Assembly (NCBI RefSeq): GCF_000763375.1
Contig: NZ_JPSY01000001.1
Location: 310,001-374,000 of the forward strand
Source of the DNA: Microbacterium profundi
GTDB lineage: Bacteria; Actinomycetota; Actinomycetes; Actinomycetales; Microbacteriaceae
Reading direction: 5' to 3'
Length of the DNA: 64,000 nt
The translations under genes and the position numbers were made by a program. Numbering within the stretch: the first letter of the stretch is position 1; each line of letters begins with the position of its first letter. Positions 45,194-54,149 of this stretch are shown here, piece by piece. Below the pieces are notes generated by a model, which searched no databases, was not told where the DNA came from, and saw only the letters and a list, made by a program, of their open reading frames with translations.

Positions 45194-45481
45194 ATGTACA
45201 TCCTTCTCGCGCTCATCGCGGCGTGCGCTCTGGGTATCGCCGTGCACTTCGTGCTTCCGCACCGCTCACTGCGGGGCGTCGCCGTCGTGCCTGCCATCGC
45301 CGCTGCAGTCGCGGCCGTCGTCTACACGCTGATGCAGTGGTCCGGCATCGGTGAGGACAACGGCTGGCTCTGGCTGGCGAGCATCGGCGGCGCGGTCGTC
45401 ATCTCCGCCGTGGTCGGATTCGCGGTCACAGCGACGCGTCACCGTGCGGATGCCGAGAAGAAGGTCGCGCTCGGAATCTGA
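45194..45481 (+). CDS. small membrane protein with three helices
   Basis: 95 aa: hydrophobic segments at about 2-21, 28-47 and 60-82, then a basic tail (ATRHRADAEKK). It starts 6 nt after the DUF3107 stop, so the two are cotranscribed. No family recognised. In M. tuberculosis a small membrane protein gene also follows the DUF3107 gene (Rv3209), from memory. Confidence 0.75.
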   Translation: MYILLALIAACALGIAVHFVLPHRSLRGVAVVPAIAAAVAAVVYTLMQWSGIGEDNGWLWLASIGGAVVISAVVGFAVTATRHRADAEKKVALGI

Positions 45482-45511
45482 GCCGGCGCGGTCTCGTGAG
45501 CGACGCGGATG

Positions 45512-46222
45512 CTACGCGGCGAGGCCCATCGCATCCATGCGGCGCGCGTGCGCCCCCATGAGTTCGGTGTAGACCGGCTCGACCCTGTCGTCATCCTCGG
45601 CCAGGCGCTCCGGCCGCAGTGCCTGGCGCGCCACGAGCACGGTGTCGCCGACGAGTCTGCGTGCCCACATCGACAGCAGTGAACGCCACTCCTGGTCCGA
45701 CTCTATGGTGCGCTTGAGGATCTCGACGATCTCTCCGGTGTCGTCGTCCTCGCGGAGGATGTCGGCGATCCGGCGTCCCGTCTCGCCGTAGCTCGATGCG
45801 AGCGCGAGATAGAAGTCGTCCAGCATCCCGGCCGTGATGTAGACCGCGAGCAGCGTCTCGCGCGGCCGCGCGCCGATCGTCTTGCGGCGGAACGCATCGA
45901 GGTGCTCGCGGAACGGCAGCATCAGCTCGGTCGCGTCCTCACCCTGCTGGCGGATCACATCGACGATGCCGCGGTGCTTGCTGAGCGCGGCGCCGGCCGC
46001 ACGAGTGATCGCGGCCTTCTCCTCGAGCTCGGGCGTCGCCCTGATCAGGCGGGTGAGCGTCTCGAAGTATCCGAGCTGCAGATAGGCGGCCTGGCCGAGG
46101 AACCTGTTCAGCTCCGGCGCGAGTTCCGCGAAGTCGACTCGCATCGCCCCGCCGACATCTCGACGAGCGCGCAGCGTCAGAGTACGCCTGGGGGCATCAC
46201 GTTGCCAGAACCACTTCACCAC
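45512..46222 (-). CDS. ferritin-like fold protein (MiaE-like family)
   Basis: 236 aa, all-helical. The pattern from FAELAPELNRFLGQAAYLQLGYFETLTRLIRATPELEEKAAITRAAGAALSKHRGIVDVI to ITAGMLDDFYLALASSYG matches the actinobacterial 'ferritin-like fold-containing' family related to tRNA hydroxylase MiaE. The E...ExxH iron ligands appear only partly conserved (EEKAAITRAAGAALSKH), so a di-iron centre is not certain. Starts GTG-GTG. Located between DUF3107 and rhlE as in other actinobacteria (Rv3210c by memory). Confidence 0.75.
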   Translation of the reverse strand: MVKWFWQRDAPRRTLTLRARRDVGGAMRVDFAELAPELNRFLGQAAYLQLGYFETLTRLIRATPELEEKAAITRAAGAALSKHRGIVDVIRQQGEDATELMLPFREHLDAFRRKTIGARPRETLLAVYITAGMLDDFYLALASSYGETGRRIADILREDDDTGEIVEILKRTIESDQEWRSLLSMWARRLVGDTVLVARQALRPERLAEDDDRVEPVYTELMGAHARRMDAMGLAA

Positions 46223-46404
46223 GGGTTCAGACTACCGGCGCGGCGGGAAAGCGGTTCTTCCGGCCGATTCGCTCTGCTCGGGTAGTCTGGAAGGAGCCCT
46301 GCCGTAGGAGCAGGGGCCCGCGCCTGTGGCACAAGAGACGGCGTGGATCCGTAACGTGGCGCTCTCTTCCTTCCCGAAGGCCCGCCGGACAGGCAACAGA
46401 ACAA
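46223..46404 (+). promoter_or_regulatory. leader region of rhlE-type helicase
   Basis: 182 bp without a gene. A TAGTCT box (46282-46287) could be the -10, giving an untranslated leader of about 110 nt. The leader contains the hairpin CCCTGC...GCAGGG (46297-46315). There is no Shine-Dalgarno before the GTG at 46405. RNA helicase leaders are often autoregulatory; here that is inference only. Confidence 0.4.
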
Positions 46405-47919
46405 GTGACAACATTCGCTGATCTCGGTATCGATCAGGACATCGTCGACGCAATCGCGGCCAAGGGCATCATCGACGCGTTCCCCATCCAGGAGCAGACC
46501 ATCCCCCTCGGCCTCCCCGGCCAGGACATCATCGGCCAGGCGAAGACGGGTACCGGCAAGACCTTCGGTTTCGGCGTCCCCGTCGTGCAGCGCCTCGGCA
46601 AGAACCCGGAACCCGGCGTCAAGGCGCTCATCGTCGTTCCGACCCGCGAGCTCGCGGTTCAGGTGTACGAGGACATCGACCTGCTCACCAGCAACCGTTC
46701 CACCAGTGTCGTCGCCATCTACGGCGGCAAGGCGTACGAGGGCCAGATCGACCAGCTGAAGGCCGGCGCGCAGATCGTCGTCGGCACCCCTGGTCGCCTC
46801 ATCGACCTCGCAGGCCAGCGTCTGCTCGATCTGTCGAACGCGACCGAGGTCGTGCTCGACGAGGCGGACAAGATGCTCGACCTCGGCTTCCTCGCCGACA
46901 TCGAGAAGATCTTCCAGAAGGTACCGGCAGTACGGCACACGCAGCTCTTCTCGGCGACGATGCCCGGCCCGATCGTCGCACTCGCCCGCAGGTTCATGTC
47001 GAACCCGATCCACATCCGCGCCAACGACCCCGACGAGGGCCTGACGCAGGCGAACATCAAGCACCTCGTCTACCGCGCGCACTCGCTCGACAAGGACGAG
47101 GTCATCGCCCGCATCCTGCAGGCCGAGGGCCGCGGCAAAACCGTGATCTTCACCCGCACCAAGCGTGCGGCCCAGCGGTTGGTCGACGAGCTCGGCGACC
47201 GCGGCTTCAACGTCGGCGGCGTGCACGGCGACATGGGCCAGGAGCAGCGCGAGCGCTCGATGGCCGCGTTCAAGGCCGGCAAACGCGACGTGCTCGTCGC
47301 GACCGACGTGGCCGCTCGAGGCATCGATGTCGATGATGTCACGCACGTGATCAACCACACGATCCCCGACGAGGACAAGACGTACCTGCACCGTGCCGGC
47401 CGCACCGGCCGCGCTGGCAAGACCGGCATCGCCGTCACGTTCGTCGACTGGGAGGACCTGCACAAGTGGGCTCTCATCAACCGCGCCCTCGAGTTCGGTC
47501 AGCCGGAGCCCGTCGAGACGTACTCGTCGAGCCCGCACCTGTTCGAGGACCTGAACATCCCCGCAGGCACGAAGGGCCGCCTGACGACGGCTCCCAAGAC
47601 GCAGTCCGTGAAGACGCAGCGTGCTCCGCGCCCTGAGCGCGCGGCCGACGCTGCCGCCGAGCAGGGTTCGGGCGACGGCACCACGCGCCGTCGCCGTCGC
47701 CGTCGTGGCAGCTCGGGTGACAAGGTCGGCTCGACGTTCGCTGAAGGCACCACGGCGAACGAGTCGGTATCGTCGGATGCGGCGCCCGCGGTCGAGCGCG
47801 ACGCCGAAGGTGCCGGTACGCACGACGGCAAGGGCGGCGAGCATCACGACGGCAAGTCCGCCCCGCAGCGTCGCCGCCGTCGCCGCCGCTCGGGTGGCGC
47901 TGCGCCGGCAGGCGCGTAG
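46405..47919 (+). CDS. DEAD-box RNA helicase (RhlE-type)
   Basis: 504 aa. Q motif FPIQEQTIP, Walker A AKTGTGKT at 46-53, PTRELAVQ, TPGRL, DEAD in VVLDEADKMLDLGF, SATMP, then the second RecA lobe with TDVAARGIDVDDVTHVINH and HRAGRTGRAGKTG. The last ~110 residues are low-complexity and Arg-rich (TRRRRRRRGSSGD, QRRRRRRRSGG), a common RNA-binding tail. It remodels structured RNA and is often cold-induced. GTG start; a terminator follows at 47929. Rv3211 in M. tuberculosis is the positional match, by memory. Confidence 0.93.
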   Translation: MTTFADLGIDQDIVDAIAAKGIIDAFPIQEQTIPLGLPGQDIIGQAKTGTGKTFGFGVPVVQRLGKNPEPGVKALIVVPTRELAVQVYEDIDLLTSNRSTSVVAIYGGKAYEGQIDQLKAGAQIVVGTPGRLIDLAGQRLLDLSNATEVVLDEADKMLDLGFLADIEKIFQKVPAVRHTQLFSATMPGPIVALARRFMSNPIHIRANDPDEGLTQANIKHLVYRAHSLDKDEVIARILQAEGRGKTVIFTRTKRAAQRLVDELGDRGFNVGGVHGDMGQEQRERSMAAFKAGKRDVLVATDVAARGIDVDDVTHVINHTIPDEDKTYLHRAGRTGRAGKTGIAVTFVDWEDLHKWALINRALEFGQPEPVETYSSSPHLFEDLNIPAGTKGRLTTAPKTQSVKTQRAPRPERAADAAAEQGSGDGTTRRRRRRRGSSGDKVGSTFAEGTTANESVSSDAAPAVERDAEGAGTHDGKGGEHHDGKSAPQRRRRRRRSGGAAPAGA

Positions 47920-47928
47920 GTTCTGACG

Positions 47929-47962
47929 AAGCGGGGCGGATGCTGCGGCATCCGCCCCGCTT
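47929..47962 (+). terminator. terminator of rhlE-type helicase gene
   Basis: 15-bp perfect stem AAGCGGGGCGGATGC with its complement and a TGCG loop, starting 9 nt past the stop and ending in TTTC. It lies before the convergent PHP gene, so it may serve both. Confidence 0.85.
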
Positions 47963-47980
47963 TCGTATGCAGAACGCCCC

Positions 47981-48871
47981 TCAGGCGTAGCGCGGCTCAG
48001 AGCCTGTCGCACGCTCGATGATGCGCGCGACCATCTCGTCCGAGGTGGTGTTCTCACCGGGAAGGTTGGGCTTTCCCGCACCGTGGTAGTCGCTGGATCC
48101 GGTCACGATGAGGTCGTGCTTCGCCGCGAGCTCGCGCAGGATCTTCTTGCCCTGCTCGGTGTTCTCGCGATGATCGATCTCGAATCCGCCGAGTCCGGCA
48201 TCTATGAGTCGCTCGATGAACGGGATCGGCATCATCCGCTCGCGCCCTGACGTGACGGGATGCGCGATCACGGCCACTCCCCCTGCACCGGTGATGAGAT
48301 TCACCGCAGTGAGCGGATCGGGTGCGTAGTGCGGCTCGTAGTACCCCTCGCGCGGATGCAGGATGCCGTCGAACGCGGCGCTTCGATCGCTGACGATGCC
48401 GCGGGCGACGAGAGCATCGGCGATGTGCGGGCGTCCGACCGTGGCATCCCCTGCCGTCTGAGCGACCACGTCGGCCCACACGAGGTCGTAGTCGCGGCCG
48501 ATGTTGCGCACGATCCGCTCGGCCCGGCCGATGCGGTCGCCTCGGATGCGATCGGTCTCGGCGCGCAGCGCACCGTCGTCCGGGTCGAACAGGTATCCGA
48601 GGACGTGCACGCTGCGCCACTCGTACTTCGCGGACAGTTCCATTCCGGGGAGGAATGTCATGCCGAGGGATGCCGCGGCATTCCCCGCCTCGTCCCACCC
48701 CGTGCTGCGGTCATGGTCCGTGAGGGCGAGCGTGCGGATGCCGTGGGCGTGCGCCTGTCGCACCACCTCCGCAGGTGTCTCGGTGCCGTCGGAGTGATTG
48801 GAATGCAGATGCAGGTCATTCGGCCCCGAGAACCTGTTCGCACCGGCGCCCGGCACCGCGTCATCCGTCAT
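47981..48871 (-). CDS. PHP-domain phosphoesterase (RNase AM/YciV-like)
   Basis: 296 aa. Metal motifs are DLHLHSNHSDG at the N terminus, ALTDHD, the FLPGMELSAKYEWRSVHVLGY block, VIAHPVTSG, and GSSDYHG near the end, all conserved for the trinuclear PHP site. Homologues such as E. coli YciV act as 5'-3' exonucleases on RNA or 3',5'-bisnucleotide phosphatases; here only the fold is certain. The start is at the ATG preceded by TACGCT and a 6-nt gap. Confidence 0.9.
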   Translation of the reverse strand: MTDDAVPGAGANRFSGPNDLHLHSNHSDGTETPAEVVRQAHAHGIRTLALTDHDRSTGWDEAGNAAASLGMTFLPGMELSAKYEWRSVHVLGYLFDPDDGALRAETDRIRGDRIGRAERIVRNIGRDYDLVWADVVAQTAGDATVGRPHIADALVARGIVSDRSAAFDGILHPREGYYEPHYAPDPLTAVNLITGAGGVAVIAHPVTSGRERMMPIPFIERLIDAGLGGFEIDHRENTEQGKKILRELAAKHDLIVTGSSDYHGAGKPNLPGENTTSDEMVARIIERATGSEPRYA

Positions 48872-48877
48872 CCTCTG

Positions 48878-48883
48878 AGCGTA
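48878..48883 (-). promoter_or_regulatory. -10 box TACGCT before PHP gene
   Basis: TACGCT, then CAGAGG, then ATG at 48871. Diverges from the TAGGCT box at 48972. Confidence 0.5.
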
Positions 48884-48971
48884 TCGCGGCGCCATACGCA
48901 GGGCGGTGCCGCTGCCACGCCTGGTCGCGATCCGCAGGGGGTCGGACCAGACGATTCACAGTGTGCGGCCG

Positions 48972-48977
48972 TAGGCT
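48972..48977 (+). promoter_or_regulatory. -10 box TAGGCT before EEP-family gene
   Basis: TAGGCT, 7-nt gap, ATG at 48985; leaderless arrangement. Confidence 0.55.
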
Positions 48978-48984
48978 CTAGGGG

Positions 48985-50001
48985 ATGTTTCGACTCCTGG
49001 GGATCCTGCTGACGGTACTGTTCGCGATCGCGACCGCGATCGTCGTCTGGCCGCAGTTCTTCCACCTCGAGCAGACTTTCCCGTTCGCACAGCTCGTCGC
49101 CGTGCGCGGTGCGGTGCTGGCGGGTCTGCTCGCGATCGCCGTGCTGTCTCTCCTGCTGCTGTTCGCCAGGCCGCTGCGAGGATTCGCGGCGTCCATCCTC
49201 ATCGTCGCCCTGCTCGGGTCTGCGGCTATCGCCGGGATCAGCGCGCTGCGGGGCTTCGGGACCGGTGAACTTCCGGCGAAGAACGAGGCGAGCGTCCGCG
49301 TGCTCACCTGGAACACCGCGGGAGAGGCCGTTTCGGCCGAGACCATCGCCGATGCGATCCTGACTCAGGAGGTCGACGTCGTCACGCTCCCTGAGACCGC
49401 GGAATCCGTGGGCGAGCGCATAGCGGTCATGCTGCGTGAGCAGGGGCGCCCGATGTGGGTGCACCACGTGCAGTTCGGCGAGGTCCCGAACGGTCCGCAG
49501 GCCTGGGAGACCACGATCCTCGTCTCCCCTGAGCTGGGCGACTACTCGGTGATCGGGTCGTCGGCGGACGGCAGCAACAACACCAGCTCCGTGCCGAGCG
49601 CGGTCGTGATGCCGGTCAACGGCACCGGGCCGACCATCGTGGCCGTGCACGCGGTCGCGCCGCGCGTCGACGCGATGGAGCGCTGGCAATCCGACCTGAG
49701 CTGGATCGCCGATCAGTGTCCGGCGGGCGATTTCATCCTCGCAGGTGACTTCAATGCGACGATCGACCACATGGCCTCGCTCGGAGTGGACGGCGGCGAC
49801 ATGGGCTACTGCCGCGATGCGGCGAGCCGAACGGGCACCGGAGCCACAGGCACGTGGCCGGCGTCGTTCCCCGCGCTGCTCGGCGCGCCGATCGACCGCA
49901 TCATGGCGAGCCAGAACTGGGAGCCGACCGGATCGCTCGTGCTGGACGCCGCCGGCAGCGATCACCGCGCGCTCGTCGTGCAGCTCGATCCCGCGGGCTG
50001 A
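48985..50001 (+). CDS. membrane-anchored endonuclease/exonuclease/phosphatase family protein
   Basis: 338 aa. Three N-terminal helices (about 3-22, 35-56 and 62-82) followed by an EEP domain outside the membrane: VLTWNTAG, VVTLPETAE, AVHAVAPR, AGDFNATIDHM and a final GSDHRALVVQL with the catalytic Asp-His. Substrate could be a nucleotide, nucleic acid or phospholipid; nothing in the context decides. Confidence 0.88.
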   Translation: MFRLLGILLTVLFAIATAIVVWPQFFHLEQTFPFAQLVAVRGAVLAGLLAIAVLSLLLLFARPLRGFAASILIVALLGSAAIAGISALRGFGTGELPAKNEASVRVLTWNTAGEAVSAETIADAILTQEVDVVTLPETAESVGERIAVMLREQGRPMWVHHVQFGEVPNGPQAWETTILVSPELGDYSVIGSSADGSNNTSSVPSAVVMPVNGTGPTIVAVHAVAPRVDAMERWQSDLSWIADQCPAGDFILAGDFNATIDHMASLGVDGGDMGYCRDAASRTGTGATGTWPASFPALLGAPIDRIMASQNWEPTGSLVLDAAGSDHRALVVQLDPAG

Positions 50002-50095
50002 GTCCGCCGGTGTCCGGCTGCATGACTCCGGAGAACTGCCCCGAATCCAGCCGTAGCTGCGTCAACTGAACCGGATCCGCCGAAAAGCTCCGGAG

Positions 50096-50485
50096 TTATG
50101 CAGAGCGATGACTCTGCATCCGGCGCGCAATGGCCACTACCGCCCGCCATCCGATCAGGAACAGCGCCAGCGTCAAGGTCGCGACGATCATGAAGGCGAT
50201 CGCGGTCCCCTGCCCGCTCAGTGCACGCAGCACCAGCCCCACGACCACCGTGACGGCCCAGATGACGACGCCCGGCAGCATCCGATCCGCATGGGTGCGC
50301 CGGAGCAGCATCACCGCATGCGCGGCGAGCACGGCGACGAGGAACGGCCACATCGTGTTGAGGAGGCCCGGAACGTCGCTGAACACGCCCTCGGCATGCG
50401 AGAACCGACCGATCACGCAGAACACCGCGACGAGGATCACGTCGATGACGATGGTGAGGGCGATGGGCATGCGAGGCGCAGTCAT
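50096..50485 (-). CDS. DUF3054 family membrane protein
   Basis: 129 aa, four hydrophobic helices. LTIVIDVILVAVFCVIGRFSHAEG and the WPFLVAVLAAHAVML block match DUF3054. The open frame extends over 100 codons upstream, but the ATG at 50485 has TAGGCT 7 nt upstream and begins a normal membrane protein. Function unknown. The 94 bp between this gene and the EEP gene hold nothing I recognise. Confidence 0.82.
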   Translation of the reverse strand: MTAPRMPIALTIVIDVILVAVFCVIGRFSHAEGVFSDVPGLLNTMWPFLVAVLAAHAVMLLRRTHADRMLPGVVIWAVTVVVGLVLRALSGQGTAIAFMIVATLTLALFLIGWRAVVAIARRMQSHRSA

Positions 50486-50492
50486 GTTCCCC

Positions 50493-50498
50493 AGCCTA
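50493..50498 (-). promoter_or_regulatory. -10 box TAGGCT before DUF3054 gene
   Basis: TAGGCT, then GGGGAAC, then ATG at 50485. Confidence 0.5.
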
Positions 50499-50521
50499 GG
50501 TCGGAGTGAGAGACTGGATAG

Positions 50522-51934
50522 ATGAACACCGGAGAGAGCGACACGATCGCCGAGGCCCCCGTCACGAACCGCAAGCAGCCCTTCCCCCGCGGATTCCTGG
50601 ACACGATCTCGACCGGCTGGGCCGAGCGTCCTGAGTCGATGCCCGCTGCCCGCCCCCAGGCCGCGTATGCCGCCGCCCGGCGCGCGAAGGTGTCCGCAGC
50701 ATTCCCCGGCAAGCGCCTCGTCATCGAAGCGGGCTCGCTCAAGCAGCGCAGCAACGACACCGATTACGTGTTCCGCGCGCACTCCGCATTCGCGCACCTG
50801 ACCGGGTGGGCCGCCGACACCGAGCCGGACTCCGTGCTCGTGTTCGAGCCGCGTTCCTCAGAGGCAGCCGATGACGGTCACGACGTCACCCTGTACTTCC
50901 GCGAGCGCGCGGACCGCACCACGACCGAGTTCTACGCGGACGCCACGGTAGGCGAGTTCTGGATCGGCCCTCGGCCGTCACTCGCCGGCGTCGCCGCAGA
51001 TCTGGATGTCGCGACCGATCACCTCACCGCCTTCGAGGCCGGCGCAGACGATGTCGTCCTCGGTGATGCCGAGCTCGATCGGGTCGTGTCCGAGCTGCGT
51101 CTCGTGAAGGACGAGTACGAGGTCGCCGAGATGCGCCTGGCTGTGGACATCACCGCCCGCGGTTTCGACGACATCATCCACGCGCTGCCGGATGCCGCGA
51201 AGCACGCCCGCGGCGAGCGCGTCGTGGAGGGCGTCTTCCACCGTCGAGCGCGCGAGGACGGCAACGGCGAGGGATACGACACGATCTCCGCATCCGGTCC
51301 GCACGCCTGTTATCTGCACTGGACGCGCAACGACGGCGCCGTGGTGCCCGGCGACCTGATCCTCGTGGATGCCGGAGTCGAGGCCGACAGCCTCTACACC
51401 GCCGACATCACGCGCACGCTGCCCGTGAACGGAACCTTCGACGACGTGCAGCGCAAGGTGTACGAGACGGTGCTGGAGGCTGCGGATGCCGCGTTCACCG
51501 TGGCACGCGTCGGAGTGAAGTTCCGCGAGGTGCACGAGGCTGCGATGAAGGTCATCGCGACGCGCGTGGCCGAGTGGGGCGTGCTGCCGGTCAGCGCCGA
51601 AGAGGCGCTCGATGCGGATGCCGGCGGCCAGCACCGCCGCTACATGGTGCACGGCACTTCGCACCACCTGGGCATCGACGTGCACGACTGCGCGCAGGCG
51701 CGCCGCGAGATGTACTACGACGGGGTGCTCGAAGCAGGCATGGTCTTCACGATCGAGCCCGGCCTGTACTTCCAGATCGATGACCTCACTGTTCCGCAAG
51801 AGCTGCGAGGCATCGGCGTGCGGATCGAGGACGACATCCTCATGACCGAGGACGGACCGGTGAACCTGTCCGCCGGCATCCCGCGCACCGCGGATGACGT
51901 CGAGGCGTGGATCGCGCGGGTGCAGCAGGCTTGA
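50522..51934 (+). CDS. pepP: Xaa-Pro aminopeptidase (aminopeptidase P family)
   Basis: 470 aa M24 metallopeptidase that removes an N-terminal residue preceding proline. The N-terminal creatinase-like domain (about 40-190) precedes the pita-bread fold. The five metal ligands are readable: Asp in LVDAGVEADS, Asp in TADITRTLPVNG, His in VHGTSHHLGIDVHD, Glu in FTIEPGLYF and Glu in RIEDDILMT. Length fits long bacterial PepP. Its stop overlaps the TTG of the next gene. Confidence 0.93.
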   Translation: MNTGESDTIAEAPVTNRKQPFPRGFLDTISTGWAERPESMPAARPQAAYAAARRAKVSAAFPGKRLVIEAGSLKQRSNDTDYVFRAHSAFAHLTGWAADTEPDSVLVFEPRSSEAADDGHDVTLYFRERADRTTTEFYADATVGEFWIGPRPSLAGVAADLDVATDHLTAFEAGADDVVLGDAELDRVVSELRLVKDEYEVAEMRLAVDITARGFDDIIHALPDAAKHARGERVVEGVFHRRAREDGNGEGYDTISASGPHACYLHWTRNDGAVVPGDLILVDAGVEADSLYTADITRTLPVNGTFDDVQRKVYETVLEAADAAFTVARVGVKFREVHEAAMKVIATRVAEWGVLPVSAEEALDADAGGQHRRYMVHGTSHHLGIDVHDCAQARREMYYDGVLEAGMVFTIEPGLYFQIDDLTVPQELRGIGVRIEDDILMTEDGPVNLSAGIPRTADDVEAWIARVQQA

Positions 51935-52572
51935 GTGCACAGCGCGACCGCTTTCGTCGGCTGTTCCGGGCCGGGTTCACGACGTACACGGCGTTCGCGG
52001 TCTGGGCCGAGTTCGTGCACTGGCGCTCCAGCAGGCGAATGCTGGGCACCGCGCCTGGTGCGGCTGAGCTGAAGAGTCGGGCGGGTACGGAGGCCGTGGT
52101 CGTGCTCGGCTACGGCAACCGCGGCGCGCGTGCGAACTTCGTCAACCGCTACCGCGTGCGCGCCGGCATCCGCTCGATCGACCGCACTTCCGACAGCGTG
52201 CTCGTTCTCTGCGGCGGAACCGTGCACAGCAAGGTGGCCGAGGCTGAGCTGATGGAACGCTTCGCCCGCGACGAGCTCGACTACACCGGACGGATCCTGT
52301 TGGAATCGGACAGCCGTTCGACCTGGCAGAACGTCGAGAACGCGATCGGGCTCATCGAGCACGCCGACGTCATCAAGATCGTCTCGAACTCTCCGCACGC
52401 CGAGGTGGCTCGAGAGTATCTGTGGCAGCAGCGTCCGGATCTCGCCGAGCGGCTGGTCCGTGCCGACGAGCACCGTTTCGGCGAGATCGTGCCGATGAAG
52501 ATCGGTGCTGCGCTGCGGTTGCTGCTGTTCCGCTTGAAGGAGCGGGCGGCACGCGTCCGGCTCAGTCCATGA
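51931..52572 (+). CDS. YdcF/DUF218 family protein
   Basis: 213 aa. The DUF218 domain covers most of the protein: AVVVLGYGNRG, LVLCGGTVHSKVAEAELM, ILLESDSRSTWQNVENAIGLI and IVSNSPHAEVAREYLW. Family members bind nucleotide or SAM-like ligands or act in wall and surface-sugar metabolism (e.g. SanA, ElyC), but the activity is not defined. I place the start at the TTG overlapping the pepP stop; a GTG eight codons upstream is the alternative. Confidence 0.82.
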   Translation: MSAQRDRFRRLFRAGFTTYTAFAVWAEFVHWRSSRRMLGTAPGAAELKSRAGTEAVVVLGYGNRGARANFVNRYRVRAGIRSIDRTSDSVLVLCGGTVHSKVAEAELMERFARDELDYTGRILLESDSRSTWQNVENAIGLIEHADVIKIVSNSPHAEVAREYLWQQRPDLAERLVRADEHRFGEIVPMKIGAALRLLLFRLKERAARVRLSP

Positions 52573-52576
52573 GAAC

Positions 52577-53224
52577 TCAGGCGTCGGCGAACGCCGCCAC
52601 GATCGGTGCCAGAGACGCGGCCACGACCTCGGGCGGGCGTTTGTTGCCCTTCACCTCGAACGAGTGACCGCCGCCGCCGATCCATTCCACCCGCGCGTCG
52701 ATGCAGCTCTCGACAGCCTCTTCGAACTGAGACAGGGGTTGGATGAACGGATCGTTCGACCCCTCGATGAACAGCTGCGGCACGGTGATCGAAGGCAGAT
52801 GCTCGGTGCGCGGCTTGTCGGGTCGACCAGGCGGATGCAGCGGATAGCCGAGGTAGATCAGCCCGTCGACGTCCATGCCCTCGGCGACCGCCATCGACGC
52901 CATCCGGCCGCCGTAAGACTTGCCTGCCGCCCATAGGGAGGCATCCGGGGCGAGCGAACGCGCGTGCGCCACCGCCGCCCACCACGTCGCGATCGCGTGT
53001 GCTGCGGGTCCCGGCATCCGCCTGCCCTGCTCCCGGTACGGGAAGTTGAACCGCAGGGTCGAGAAGCCGGCCGCGTTCAGCGCGTCGGTGAAGCCGGTGA
53101 GGAACGGGTGCTCCATGCCGGCGCCGGCGCCGTGCGCCACGACGACTGTTCCGCGACCCGATGCCGGTGCCCACAGCGCCGAGACGGTCGCCGCACCGTT
53201 CGGCAGCTCGACCTCGAAGTTCAC
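52577..53224 (-). CDS. alpha/beta hydrolase (KANL3/Tex30 or dienelactone-like)
   Basis: 215 aa minimal alpha/beta hydrolase. The oxyanion region VVAHGAGAGMEHPFLTG, nucleophile in AAGKSYGGRMAS (G-K-S-Y-G), acid in EGSNDPF and the final GGGHSFEV histidine form a complete triad. The HGAGAGM and GKSYGGRM pair is typical of the Tex30-like branch. Substrate unknown. GTG start. It converges on the YdcF gene with 4 bp between. Confidence 0.87.
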   Translation of the reverse strand: MNFEVELPNGAATVSALWAPASGRGTVVVAHGAGAGMEHPFLTGFTDALNAAGFSTLRFNFPYREQGRRMPGPAAHAIATWWAAVAHARSLAPDASLWAAGKSYGGRMASMAVAEGMDVDGLIYLGYPLHPPGRPDKPRTEHLPSITVPQLFIEGSNDPFIQPLSQFEEAVESCIDARVEWIGGGGHSFEVKGNKRPPEVVAASLAPIVAAFADA

Positions 53225-53293
53225 GACCGGATGTACGCGATCGCGAACGGCTCCTGGAGCACTGCCTTCACCGTGGTGCTCCCGGGGCGCCGG

Positions 53294-54082
53294 TCAGGCC
53301 CTGTCACGGGGACCCTCGTCGTCGGACTTCGACTCAGAGGCCGGCTGGGTGTCTTCTGCGGCCTCCTGCGAATCGGCGGGCGCAACCGGCGTCGACGGCT
53401 CCACTCGCTCACCGTAACGCGGAGCAGAATCCGCTCGCGATGCGGCGGAGTGCCCATCTGGCGCCGGATCCGCCGGGCGCGGCGGAATCACGTGCCCGCC
53501 GATGCGCTCCCCTTCGGCACCGTCGCGCACTGCGGTCGTCTTCTCCGACCCCGCCTCGACGCGCTCCCCGTACCTGGGCGGCTCGTCGAGATTCACCGGG
53601 GGCTTGACCACGGTCGTGCGCTGATCGCCGACGACCTCGCGCGCCTTCGCCAGCGACGTCGGCAGCACCGTCACCTCGTAGTGGTCTGCGGCGAGCTGTG
53701 TGACGCTCGCGAAATCGCGGCGACGGCGCACGATCGCATACGTGATGAGGCTCATGATCATGCCGAGAGCGACGCCGATGAACACGAATCCGACGAAGAG
53801 CTGGATGGGTGCATCGGGGTTGCCGATCACGAGGATCGCCGAGAGCAGCAGACCGATGAGCACGCCGTTCACGGCGCCGGAGCGGGCGGCCGCTGCGTAT
53901 CCGAGCCGGCCGGTGATGCGCTCGATCGTGCGCACGCCCTGTCCCACGATCGCGATGTCGCGTGCGGGTACCTCACCGGCGATCAGTTTCGACACCGTCT
54001 TCTGCGCTGCCTCGTAGTCGCGGACGGACGCGACGGTCTCCCCCACGGCTTTACCGGCGGCTGGGCGGTTCAACATGCTCAT
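53294..54082 (-). CDS. general stress protein 17M-domain membrane protein
   Basis: 262 aa. GETVASVRDYEAAQKTVSKLIAGEVPARDIAIVGQGVRTIERITGRLGYAAAARSGAVNG is the YflT/GSP17M domain (about 10-75), followed by two helices (about 75-95 and 100-125) and a long disordered C-terminal half rich in PPRYGERVE repeats, which occurs twice intact (PPRYGERVE, APRYGERVE). Name only; no biochemical role is established. It is divergent from the MgtE-N/CBS gene. Confidence 0.82.
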   Translation of the reverse strand: MSMLNRPAAGKAVGETVASVRDYEAAQKTVSKLIAGEVPARDIAIVGQGVRTIERITGRLGYAAAARSGAVNGVLIGLLLSAILVIGNPDAPIQLFVGFVFIGVALGMIMSLITYAIVRRRRDFASVTQLAADHYEVTVLPTSLAKAREVVGDQRTTVVKPPVNLDEPPRYGERVEAGSEKTTAVRDGAEGERIGGHVIPPRPADPAPDGHSAASRADSAPRYGERVEPSTPVAPADSQEAAEDTQPASESKSDDEGPRDRA

Positions 54083-54137
54083 GTGCCCATTGTTCCACGC
54101 GGTGCCCTGACAAGCCCGCGATCCGCAGGTCGGAGGC

Positions 54138-54143
54138 TACGCT
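54138..54143 (+). promoter_or_regulatory. -10 box TACGCT before MgtE-N/CBS gene
   Basis: TACGCT, 6-nt gap, GTG at 54150. No Shine-Dalgarno. It heads the cluster MgtE-N/CBS - DUF1003 - mrp. Confidence 0.55.
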
Positions 54144-54149
54144 GGGAGC

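Noticed and set aside
46216..48081. 621-codon open frame on the minus strand
   Set aside because: Antisense to the rhlE-type helicase, which has every DEAD-box motif; the minus frame is low-complexity shadow sequence.
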